From positions 124,001-188,000 of the forward strand of contig JANXUT010000055.1 of the NCBI GenBank assembly GCA_025356075.1: 64,000 nt of DNA. Direction: 5' to 3'. Positions 8,583-16,650 of the stretch are shown one piece after another. The notes beneath the pieces were generated by a model that was not told the DNA's origin, did not search any database, and worked only from the letters and a program-made list of their open reading frames with translations. Position 1 is the stretch's first letter. Every line of letters starts with the position of its first letter. A program made the translations under genes and the position numbers. The stretch is from Pseudomonadota bacterium. GTDB lineage: Bacteria; Pseudomonadota; Gammaproteobacteria; Steroidobacterales; Steroidobacteraceae.

Positions 8583-9315
8583 GGACGCCGAGAACTACTT
8601 CGCGGAAGCTTCGGGCTGGGAGTTCGACCGGGCGGCGGCATTGCGCCGCTCGGCGCAACGCGCTTGGATCGTCGCACTCGCGGCGACTTCCGCCGCCGTG
8701 CTCGCGACCGGAGCGATCGCGTTCCTCATGCCGTTGAAGCGCGTCGAGCCGTTCGTCATCCGAGTCGACTCATCGACAGGGATCGTCGACGTCGTTCCGG
8801 GCTATGGCGGCGCGGAGCCGCTGCCCGAGGCCGTGACACGCTACCTGGTGACTCAGTACGTCACCGAACGGGAACGCTACGTCCCGGCGTTAGCCGAGGC
8901 CGACTACGAGCAGGTGGGCGCTTACCATTCCGCGGCGATGAACCAGCGTTGGGCGGGCGCGTGGGCCAGGACCAACCCGGATTCACCGCTGAACCGGTAC
9001 GCGGATGGCACGAGCGTCCGGGCGCAGGTCCAGTCGGTGTCGTTTCTGAGCCTGGGACGGGGCGCTACCGATCTGGTGCAGGTGCGGTTCCTGGCGGCTG
9101 CCCAGCACGGCAGCGGCGGGGACGAGGAACGGGCGCACTTCGTCGCGACATTGCAGGTCGCCTTCGGCAAGCCATCGACGGACGTGCGACTTCGCGCACT
9201 CAACCCGCTCGGCTTCAAGGTACTGGAGTACCGGCGCGAACCCGAGATCGTTGAGGCGACGGCCGCGACACCCGCGATTACGACGACTCCCGCCGCAACC
9301 GGTGGCGCTCCGTGA
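8575..9315 (+). CDS. virB8: VirB8 bitopic assembly factor of T4SS
   Basis: A 246-residue bitopic inner-membrane protein. A short cytosolic N-terminus (NKDAENYFAEASGWEFDRA) precedes one membrane helix (about residues 31-52) and then the NTF2-like periplasmic domain starting near PLKRVEPFVIRVDSSTG, a classic VirB8 string. I chose the GTG at 8575 because GAGGTGGGG precedes it and the upstream in-frame extension lies inside virB7. The C-terminus is Thr/Ala/Pro-rich. Its stop overlaps the virB9 GTG (GTGA). VirB8 bridges the inner-membrane complex and VirB10/VirB9 during assembly. Confidence 0.9.
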   Translation: MNKDAENYFAEASGWEFDRAAALRRSAQRAWIVALAATSAAVLATGAIAFLMPLKRVEPFVIRVDSSTGIVDVVPGYGGAEPLPEAVTRYLVTQYVTERERYVPALAEADYEQVGAYHSAAMNQRWAGAWARTNPDSPLNRYADGTSVRAQVQSVSFLSLGRGATDLVQVRFLAAAQHGSGGDEERAHFVATLQVAFGKPSTDVRLRALNPLGFKVLEYRREPEIVEATAATPAITTTPAATGGAP

Positions 9316-10136
9316 GCCGGTTCAACCGAACGCACGGCCGGCGGGCCGTGCGCGTTGCCGCGCCGCTTCTCGCCTGCCTGTCTCTGATCCGGCCAATCGC
9401 GGCAAACGCGGCCGTCGGCGACTCCGAATCGCGCCTGCGGACGATTGATTACAGCCCGACCGCTGTGCTCCCGCTGACCGGATTCGTCGGCTACCACATC
9501 CATTTCGAGTTTGCGCCGGATGAGCGATTTGTGACGCTCGCGGCGGGCGACACGGCGGGCCTTGATGTTGGAGCCGAGGCGAACCATCTTCTCCTCAAGC
9601 CAAAGCGCGCAAATGTCGGCACGAATCTCACGATCCTCACCAACCGCCGCTCCTACTTCATCGAATTCCGCGCGCTGGCGCGGCCGCCGCTGCCGGGCGA
9701 ACTCGTCTACTCGATTACGTTCAGGTATCCGCTCTCCCCGAATATAGCCGGCGAGAGTCCAGCGATCGGCGACGGCGAACCGGCGCTTGCCGCGCTGCCG
9801 CCGGCGACCAACCGCAACTACTGGTACTGTGGCAGCGCCGAGCTTCGGCCCACGAGCGTCGATGACGATGGACTCCAGACACGGCTGACCTTCCCGCCGC
9901 ACGCCGACCTGCCGGCCATTTACGCCGCGAGCCCGGACGGCGCCGAATCACTCGTCAATTCCCACGTCGAGAACGACACGGTCGTCGTGCACCGGCTGAG
10001 CGCGCGCCTGGTACTGAGGCGCGGCGCGCTGGTCGGTTGTGTCGTCAATCGGTCGATTGATGCGCCCGCGCGTCGTGCCACGAGCGGAACCGTCCGGGCG
10101 GGTGTCGAGCGCGCGACGCGCGAGGTGAAGCCGTGA
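9312..10136 (+). CDS. virB9: VirB9/TrbG outer-membrane core complex protein
   Basis: A 274-residue exported protein with a basic N-terminus and signal peptide (to about residue 33, IAANA). It has the beta-sandwich N-domain (DERFVTLAAGDTAGLDV; NHLLLKPKRANVGTNLTILTNRR, quoted in part) and a C-terminal domain including NRNYWYCGSAELRPTSVDDDG. These are VirB9/TrbG/CagX features. It starts at GTG in a four-base overlap with the virB8 stop, and its own stop overlaps the virB10 GTG. VirB9 forms the outer-membrane ring with VirB7 and VirB10. Confidence 0.9.
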   Translation: MSRFNRTHGRRAVRVAAPLLACLSLIRPIAANAAVGDSESRLRTIDYSPTAVLPLTGFVGYHIHFEFAPDERFVTLAAGDTAGLDVGAEANHLLLKPKRANVGTNLTILTNRRSYFIEFRALARPPLPGELVYSITFRYPLSPNIAGESPAIGDGEPALAALPPATNRNYWYCGSAELRPTSVDDDGLQTRLTFPPHADLPAIYAASPDGAESLVNSHVENDTVVVHRLSARLVLRRGALVGCVVNRSIDAPARRATSGTVRAGVERATREVKP

Positions 10137-11335
10137 CGCCCGTCGAGACCGTCAGGGGCGAACGCGGAGTCGCCCAGGTTGGACAGACCATCTCCCGCGC
10201 GGTCCGCCTCCAGCGTCGCCTCGCACTGGCCATCGTCGCGGTCATCGGCGCGGCCGTGCTTGGCTGGTACTACGCCCACGTGTCCGGCGCCACTGCCGCG
10301 GCTGCGGCGCCGGCGCGCGCCTCCGCCGGCGCCGCCATCGCCTCGGAGATGAAACTCCCGGCGCTCGCGCCGCTGGCGGCCGCTGCGCACGGACGGAACG
10401 GTGCCGGCGCCGGAGTTTCGCGCGAGGCAGTTGACGCAACGACAGGGATCGTCGATGACTCCGCAGCCCAGGGACGGGCTGCACCTTTTGAGGCCAGCCT
10501 CGGCACGCCGGCGGCGGTGCCCCGGCCGTCATCGCCGGGGGCATCCCCGGCACGGACGAACTCGCCGGTGTTGTGGCGGCAAGCGAGCGTCGATCCGCCG
10601 CCCGATGCGCGCGGCGAGGGCGCCGCCTCACTGGATGCAATCGGCAAGCTCGCTTTCGCGCAGCCGGGCGCCGTGCCCGATCGAGGCGCGCCGCCGCCGG
10701 CCGGGCTCGCCGAGGCACTGGTACCGACCGTGACGGTCCCCGTGCATGCGGCGGTGCTCGCTAGTCGGCGATGGTTGCTGCCCAAGGGGGCATTCCTCGA
10801 TTGCACCCTCGAGACAGCGATTGATTCAACGTTGCCGGGCATGGCGACCTGCGTGCTCGCGATTGACGTGTTCGGGGCGGACGGACGGGTGCTGCTGCTC
10901 GAGCGTGGTACCAAATTAGTGGGCGAGACGCGCAGCGACGCACGCCCCGGGCAGGCACGCGTCGCGGTCCTCTGGTCGGAGGCACGAACTCCCACGGGCG
11001 TGGTCGTCTCGCTCGCATCGCCCGGGACCGACGCGCTCGGTCGTGCCGGGGTGCCGGGCGACGTCGACAATCATTTTCGTGCCCGCTTCGGGTCGGCGGT
11101 ACTCCTTTCGATGATTGACGGCGCGATCAACGCCGCTGCCGCCCGCAACCAGGGATCGCCCGGCGTCGTCTATAACGCGCAGGGGACGCAGTCGATCGCA
11201 ACCGAGGCGCTGCGCAACACGATAGGTATCCCGCCGACGATCAAAGTGGCGCCGGGAGCGCGGATCCAGGTCCTGGTAGCCCGCGACGTCGACTTCCAGG
11301 ATGTCTACCGACTGACCTCACGTGTCGAGCGTTGA
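10133..11335 (+). CDS. virB10: VirB10/TrbI core complex protein
   Basis: A 400-residue bitopic protein with a short cytosolic N-terminus and one transmembrane helix (about residues 30-48, ALAIVAVIGAAVLGWYYAH). A long Ala/Pro-rich periplasmic linker (about residues 50-190) follows, then the TrbI/VirB10 beta-barrel domain with LPKGAFLDCTLETAIDST, GTKLVGE and the antenna region. The barrel domain spans inner and outer membrane and senses ATPase state in known systems. It starts at GTG overlapping virB9 by four bases and overlaps virB11 by 14 bases. Confidence 0.9.
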   Translation: MTPVETVRGERGVAQVGQTISRAVRLQRRLALAIVAVIGAAVLGWYYAHVSGATAAAAAPARASAGAAIASEMKLPALAPLAAAAHGRNGAGAGVSREAVDATTGIVDDSAAQGRAAPFEASLGTPAAVPRPSSPGASPARTNSPVLWRQASVDPPPDARGEGAASLDAIGKLAFAQPGAVPDRGAPPPAGLAEALVPTVTVPVHAAVLASRRWLLPKGAFLDCTLETAIDSTLPGMATCVLAIDVFGADGRVLLLERGTKLVGETRSDARPGQARVAVLWSEARTPTGVVVSLASPGTDALGRAGVPGDVDNHFRARFGSAVLLSMIDGAINAAAARNQGSPGVVYNAQGTQSIATEALRNTIGIPPTIKVAPGARIQVLVARDVDFQDVYRLTSRVER

Positions 11336-12341
11336 TCCAGGCGCCGGCGACAGCACCTCGTCCCTCGAGCACTACAGTCGGCCGCTCGCACTTCTGCTCG
11401 CCGACCCGTCGGTCACGGAGGTATGCCTGCAACGGCCGGGCGAGGCGCTCATCGAGCGAACGGGCGGCTGGACATCCGAGACGGTGCCGTGGGCAACGAC
11501 CGCGTGGGCGCGCCACTTCGCGCGGCTCGTCGCAACGGCGTCCGAGCAGCGCATCGGCGCTGCCACGCCGCTCCTGTCGGCGGCGCTCCCGAGCGGCGAG
11601 CGAGTGCAGGTCGTATTGCCGCCGGCGACCTGGGCGGACCGCGTCGTCATTGCGATCCGCCGTCCGAGCACGCGGGCATGGTCGCTCGATGAACTCAGCG
11701 GCGGTGGCTTGTTCGCCGCCTGCCGCGGCGCGACGATACCGGCATCCGACGCGCGGGAGAGCCTTGAGCAGCGCTACGCTGCGGCGGACTGGCGCTCATT
11801 CCTGGCGCTCGCCGTGCGGCGTCGGCTCAACATCGTCGTCTCAGGCGCAACTGGCTCCGGAAAGACGACGCTCACCAAGGCACTCATCTGGGAAATCCCG
11901 GAGGACGAGCGCCTCATCAGCATCGAGGATGCCGCCGAACTGCGCTTTGACCGCCACCGCAACGTTGTGCGCTTGTTCTACTCGAAGGATGACCAGGGCG
12001 TTGCACGCGTGACGCCGAAGCAGCTCCTCGAGGCCTCCTTGCGGCTGCGCCCCGACCGAATCTTGCTGGCAGAACTGCGCGGCGAGGAGGCTTACTACTT
12101 CCTACGCAACGTGAGCTCCGGTCACCCGGGATCAATCACCAGCGTGCACGCCGGCAGTGCGGCGCTCGCTTTTGAACAACTGGCGCTGCTGGTCAAGGAA
12201 AGCGGGCCCGGGCGCGACATGGCGTTCAACGACATCCATCGCCTGCTCCGGCAGATCGTCGACGTCGTCGTGCATTGCGAGCGTGCGGCGGGCACGCGCC
12301 GGGTGGGCGAAGTCTGGTGGCGGGGCGCGGACGCGCCGTGA
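11322..12341 (+). CDS. virB11: VirB11 hexameric traffic ATPase
   Basis: A 339-residue AAA-type secretion ATPase of the VirB11/PilT class and the last gene of the T4SS operon. It has Walker A GATGSGKT (about 175-182), an Asp box (ISIEDAAELRF), Walker B RILLAELRG (about 246-254) and the His box GHPGSITSVHAGS. It starts at a GTG inside the virB10 3' end. It regulates pilus assembly versus substrate passage together with VirB4. Only four bases separate its stop from the stop of the convergent, broken MFS gene. No virD4 follows. Confidence 0.93.
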   Translation: MSSVDPGAGDSTSSLEHYSRPLALLLADPSVTEVCLQRPGEALIERTGGWTSETVPWATTAWARHFARLVATASEQRIGAATPLLSAALPSGERVQVVLPPATWADRVVIAIRRPSTRAWSLDELSGGGLFAACRGATIPASDARESLEQRYAAADWRSFLALAVRRRLNIVVSGATGSGKTTLTKALIWEIPEDERLISIEDAAELRFDRHRNVVRLFYSKDDQGVARVTPKQLLEASLRLRPDRILLAELRGEEAYYFLRNVSSGHPGSITSVHAGSAALAFEQLALLVKESGPGRDMAFNDIHRLLRQIVDVVVHCERAAGTRRVGEVWWRGADAP

Positions 12342-12345
12342 GCGC

Positions 12346-13578
12346 TCAGCCGGCGGCCGCCGCGCGCACGCCCGCAACGAGCGTGCTTTCACGGACCGGG
12401 AGCGTCGCGATCGCGGCGGCGGCCGCGAGCGCCGTGTCGAGCCCCCAGATCCATTGGTAGTTTCCGGTCAACGACACCGCGACGCCGCCGAGTCAGGCGC
12501 CAAAGAACCCGCCGATCTGGTGCGACAGCTGGGTGAGCCCGAAGAGCGTCGCGACATGGCGCGCGCCGAAGATTTTTCCGACGAGTCCTGCCGTGAGCGG
12601 TACGGTCGCGAGCCACGTCAGGCCGAGCACCGCCGAGAATACGTACAGCGTCAGCACGGTCTTGGGTGCAAGCAAGTAGGCGCCGATCGCAACGACGCGC
12701 GCCGCGTAGACGCCTACCAGTAGCGACTTCAACGGGCGCCGTCCGGCCAGCCAGCCGATCGCGATCGTGCCAATGACGTTGAGGAGGCCAATCACGCCGA
12801 GCGCGATGCCGGCGACGGACGGCGACAGCCCGCAGACGGCAACTTCGCCGGGCAGGTGGGTGACCAGGAATGCGATGTGGAACCCGCAGGAAAAGAATCC
12901 GAGGTGCAGATACCAGTAGCTCGGACTCGCGAATGCCGGCCGGACAATCTCGCGCAGCGGCATGGGTGGCTGGGTGGAATTCCGCTCGGCACCCGAGCGA
13001 TCGCCCCCGACGGCCGGCCGGGCGATCACGACGGTTAGAAGCGCGGCGCCGGTGAGTACCCAGAGCGCCACCGCCCAGCCCGCGAGTGACATGACCACCT
13101 GCGTCAGCGGCGCAAAGATCAGCTGCCCGATCGATGCCCCGGCGCTGATGAGCGAGGCCGCCATCGGCTGGTGGGTCGGAGGAACGCGCCGTCCGACGGC
13201 GCCGATCAGGATCGCGAAGCTGGCGGCACCGCCGCCGACGGCCGAGATGACGCCGAGCGACAGGAGCAGCATCGCGGGCGAGGTCGCAAGCGGAGTCACG
13301 GCGAGACCGACCGTCAGGAGCGCCCCACCAATCAGCACGACCCGGTAGCTGCCGATGCGCTCGGCGAGGACTCCGAAGGCTGGCTGCGCGGCGCCCCAGA
13401 AGAACTGGCCGACGGTGAGGACGAGGCTGACCGTGGCGATGCCGATCCCGGTGGCCGCAAGCGGGCGGACGAACAGCCCGAGCGACTGGCGCGTCCCGGT
13501 CGTGATCGCGAGGAGCGCAGCGCCTGAGAGCACAACGGTCCACGGCATGTCGCGTCCGGCGTCGAACGGCCTTTTCAC
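12346..13578 (-). pseudogene. MFS transporter interrupted by an in-frame TGA
   Basis: A 12-helix major facilitator protein (UhpC/OFA-like, MFS_1) that would be 410 residues long. Codon 362 (12493-12495) is TGA in the last loop, after IGGFFGA. The same frame continues beyond it with LGGVAVSLTGNYQWIWGLD and a final hydrophobic helix to a TGA at 12346. Family members usually have Trp after GGFFGA, so TGG to TGA is the simplest reading. The truncated product lacks the last one or two helices and is probably not functional, though a 361-residue protein could still be made. Substrate unknown. It converges with virB11. Confidence 0.82.
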
Positions 13579-13665
13579 GCTGGTATCATCCTCAGGAGCA
13601 CCGTGCAGGCCGGGCGCGAGTGCGCGGTTTCGCGGCGAACCGACTCACCATCACGCCTAGCAACA

Positions 13666-14574
13666 ATGCAGAACACTTCCGCACCGGCATCGGCTTCGCC
13701 TCTGTCGCCGCTCATTCTCGCATGCCTCGCCGCCACCTGGCTGATCTGGGGCTCAACTTACCTCGCGATACGCTTCGCGCTCGCGGGATTTGCGCCGTTC
13801 TTCATGATGGGTACGCGCTTTCTCCTCGCCGGCGCGCTGCTGCTCGGCTGGATGCGCTGGCGCGGAGCCGCATTGCCGCGACCGGTCGAGTGGAGGAATG
13901 CGTTCATCGTCGGCACGCTGATGCTCGGCTGTGGCATGGGCTGCACCGCGATCGCCGAGCAGACGATAGGCTCGGGGGTGGTCGTCGCGTTCATCGCCGT
14001 GACGCCGCTGCTGATGGTGGTACTCACGCTCGCGTACGGGATTCGTCCAAAAGGCGGGGAAGTCCTCGGCGTCCTGGTCGGGCTCGTTGGCGTGATCATG
14101 CTGACGCAAGGAACCGGCTTTCGCAGCTCGGCCGCAGGGTTGGTGGCGATGGTCGTGGCCTGCTCGGGATGGTCACTCGGCAGCGTCCTTAGTCAGCGCC
14201 AGCTGCCGCTCGCCGCCGGGGCAACGGGATTTGCGAGCGAGATGCTCTGCGGCGGAATCGTCCTGCTCGTGCTGTCGGCGCTGCGCGGGGAGCCCGCGAG
14301 CCTCGACGCTCCGCCGAGCGCCTGGCTCGCGTGGCTCTACCTGACTACCTTCGGTTCCCTGGTGGCGTTCAACGCCTACATGTATCTGCTCAGCCGCGCC
14401 ACGCCGGGGGTGGCGGTGAGCTACACCTACGTCAATCCCGTGATCGCGATGCTGCTCGGCGTCGCCATTGGCGGGGAGCGCATCGCGCCGTGGGAATGGC
14501 TCTCCGCGCTTGTCATCCTAGCGGGCGTCGTGATCCTCTTCCTGAGCCGGCGTCGCGCCACGACGGTCCGTTAG
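13666..14574 (+). CDS. EamA/DMT-family exporter (YedA-like)
   Basis: A 302-residue drug/metabolite transporter with ten predicted helices in two EamA repeats. The first begins with LACLAATWLIWGSTYLAIRFA, typical of YedA/RhaT-like DMT proteins; the second includes PGVAVSYTYVNPVIAMLLG. The start at 13666 (MQNTSAP) is preferred to a longer in-frame start because it leaves a normal short cytosolic N-terminus. It stands alone on the plus strand, divergent from the broken MFS gene. The substrate cannot be told; family members export amino acids, nucleosides or drugs. Confidence 0.88.
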   Translation: MQNTSAPASASPLSPLILACLAATWLIWGSTYLAIRFALAGFAPFFMMGTRFLLAGALLLGWMRWRGAALPRPVEWRNAFIVGTLMLGCGMGCTAIAEQTIGSGVVVAFIAVTPLLMVVLTLAYGIRPKGGEVLGVLVGLVGVIMLTQGTGFRSSAAGLVAMVVACSGWSLGSVLSQRQLPLAAGATGFASEMLCGGIVLLVLSALRGEPASLDAPPSAWLAWLYLTTFGSLVAFNAYMYLLSRATPGVAVSYTYVNPVIAMLLGVAIGGERIAPWEWLSALVILAGVVILFLSRRRATTVR

Positions 14575-14625
14575 CGCGGCACCGGTCAGCCCAACCTCAC
14601 CAGCAGGCCCGAGGATCTTCACGCC

Positions 14626-15204
14626 ATGCATGTAATACGAGCAGCGGACTATCGGCGCATGCCGTGGAAGAACGGCGGCGGCGAAACGGCCGAAATCGCC
14701 ATCGAGCCCCCCGCCGGCGCGCTCGAGGCTTTCGCGTGGCGGGTCAGCATGGCGCGCGTCGACGGCGACGGACCGTTTTCCGCCTTTCCCGGTGTCGAGC
14801 GGACGCTGACGGTGCTGGAGGGCGCCGGCATTCGCTTGCAGATCGAGGGGCGCGAGGCGGTCGAGCTCACGCCCGCGTCGGCGCCGTACGCATTCCCGGC
14901 CGACGTCCCGACGAGCGCGACGCTGCTCGCTGGCCCGATCACCGACTTCAACGTGATGACTCGGCGCGGACACGCGAGGCAGCGCGTGCACCGCGAAACG
15001 CTGTCGAGTCGCTATCTCGCGATGCCCGGCGGGCCCGCGACTCTGGTTTTCTGCCTCGAGGGGAGCCTCAGCGCAAGTTCAGCAACGGACACCCTGACGG
15101 TCGGGAAGCGCGACACCCTCTGGTTCGGGCTGGACGATGGGCCGGTCGCGATGACGCCGGACGGGCGAGCGACGCTGCTCGCGGTCGAGCTCCTGGCGGC
15201 GTGA
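14626..15204 (+). CDS. HutD/Ves family cupin protein
   Basis: A 192-residue protein opening with the hallmark RRMPWKNGGGETAEIAI and WRVSMARVDGDGPFSAFPGVERTLTVLEG, which identify the HutD/Ves family. These are double-stranded beta-helix (cupin) proteins; Ves relates to cold response and HutD accompanies histidine utilisation in Pseudomonas. No hut genes are seen here. It follows the EamA gene by about 50 bases and may be co-transcribed with it. Its end lies 4 bases from the stop of the convergent APC permease. A precise biochemical role is not established for the family. Confidence 0.88.
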   Translation: MHVIRAADYRRMPWKNGGGETAEIAIEPPAGALEAFAWRVSMARVDGDGPFSAFPGVERTLTVLEGAGIRLQIEGREAVELTPASAPYAFPADVPTSATLLAGPITDFNVMTRRGHARQRVHRETLSSRYLAMPGGPATLVFCLEGSLSASSATDTLTVGKRDTLWFGLDDGPVAMTPDGRATLLAVELLAA

Positions 15205-15208
15205 CCCG

Positions 15209-16564
15209 CTAGAGCGGGTCGCGCCGGGGGAGATTCCGGCGTATCGCGAGATACAACAACACGAAGCCGATGACCAGAAGCCCAGCGACGACACCGTAGC
15301 GCCAGTCGTCGGCGATCGCCGCGACCTCGAACAGCATCGACCCGAGGAGGACGATCGCGGTAGTCACGGGGAAGCCGACGGCCCGGTAGGGCCGCGGCGC
15401 AGCGGGTTCACGACGCCTGAGCACGAACATCGCTGCGTACGCGGAGAGATAGTTGAGAAGGAACAGGACCGCCGCGAGCGCAACAATCTGGTCGAACGTT
15501 CCCGTCAGGATGAGGGCCACGGTCGTTAAGCTCGTGAGGGCGAGCGCGACACGCGGCGTACCACCAGCGCTCACCTCGGTCGCCTTGGCCACGAAGAGAC
15601 CGTCGCGACCGATGGCGAGGAGAATGCGCGGCGGCAGCATCAGCGCCGCGTTGACGAGGCTGAGTACCGTCGCGAGCGAGATGATCGTGACGAGTATTGC
15701 TCCCCCTTGCGGCAACACGACGCGCGCGGCGTCGGCGGCAGGCAGCTGGGAGGCCGCGAGCACCGGGATCGGCAACACGCGCAGGAAGGCGATGTTGATG
15801 ATGAGATACAGCGCGGCGATGAGAACCGTTCCGCCAATGATCGCACGCGGCAGCGTGCGCGCGGGATCGGTGTTCTCCTCGGCGAAATAGATCGGCGAAT
15901 ACCAGCCATCGAACGTCACGAGCACCGCGCGCAGCGCCGTCACGACCGCCCCCAGCATCGCGATCGAGAAAAACGGCAGAGAGATGGCTGTCGCGGCTAG
16001 CGGCGGCGTAACGGCGAGCGTGAGCGGGGGCGCTATGAAGCACGCGGCGACGAGCGCGAGCAGCATCACGCCGACCGCCACGCTGATGAAGGCCGTGATG
16101 CCACGACTCATCCTGAGCCCGACCCAGTGAAAAGCTGTGAACAACGCGACGATCACGACGGCGATGAAGCGCGGATTCGCGGTGGCCGACGGCCACAGCA
16201 CGCCGAGGAATGTTGTCGCCGTGATGGCTGCGTAGGCGACCGAGGCGACGTTGTTGAGCCAGTCACTCCAGCCGACCACGAACCCGGCGCCGTTGCCGAA
16301 CGCGCGCCGGGCGTAGACGTAGAATCCGCCCGCCGTCGGCATCATCGCCGAAAGCTCCGCGACGGCAACTGCGCCGAGTAGCGCGTAGACGCCGCCCAGG
16401 ATCCAGAAGAGGACGATCAGGCGCGCATCGCCGAGAGAGGCAGCGAGCGTGCCGGGAAGGCGCAGGATTCCGACGCCGACGGTGCCGCCGAAAGCGACCG
16501 CAAGTCCGAACCCAAGTCCCAGAATCCGTCGCAGCGGGCGTGCGGGCGCGGTGTCGGTCGTCAT
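15209..16564 (-). CDS. APC-superfamily amino acid permease
   Basis: A 451-residue integral membrane protein with about twelve helices. The first helix contains the APC motif FGGTVGVGILRLPGTLA, helix 3 GWSDWLNNVASVAYAA, and the middle FDGWYSPIYFAEENTDPARTLPRAI, which resembles LAT/YjeM-type exchangers. It imports or exchanges amino acids or related amines; specificity is not readable. It sits alone on the minus strand between the convergent hutD-like gene and the upstream lactate permease, about 85 bases away, and may be read with lctP. Confidence 0.88.
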   Translation of the reverse strand: MTTDTAPARPLRRILGLGFGLAVAFGGTVGVGILRLPGTLAASLGDARLIVLFWILGGVYALLGAVAVAELSAMMPTAGGFYVYARRAFGNGAGFVVGWSDWLNNVASVAYAAITATTFLGVLWPSATANPRFIAVVIVALFTAFHWVGLRMSRGITAFISVAVGVMLLALVAACFIAPPLTLAVTPPLAATAISLPFFSIAMLGAVVTALRAVLVTFDGWYSPIYFAEENTDPARTLPRAIIGGTVLIAALYLIINIAFLRVLPIPVLAASQLPAADAARVVLPQGGAILVTIISLATVLSLVNAALMLPPRILLAIGRDGLFVAKATEVSAGGTPRVALALTSLTTVALILTGTFDQIVALAAVLFLLNYLSAYAAMFVLRRREPAAPRPYRAVGFPVTTAIVLLGSMLFEVAAIADDWRYGVVAGLLVIGFVLLYLAIRRNLPRRDPL

Positions 16565-16650
16565 TGCTTTCCTGCGGGAGCGCCGTCGACCGGACCGAGG
16601 ATGCCCGTTAGGCCGCAGGGCGGCAAGCGCAGGCCGAGTCGCGACGGCGA

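Noticed and set aside
3533-12350. Integrative or conjugative element with attachment sites
   Set aside because: No integrase, relaxase, tRNA or direct repeats flank the virB operon within the window.
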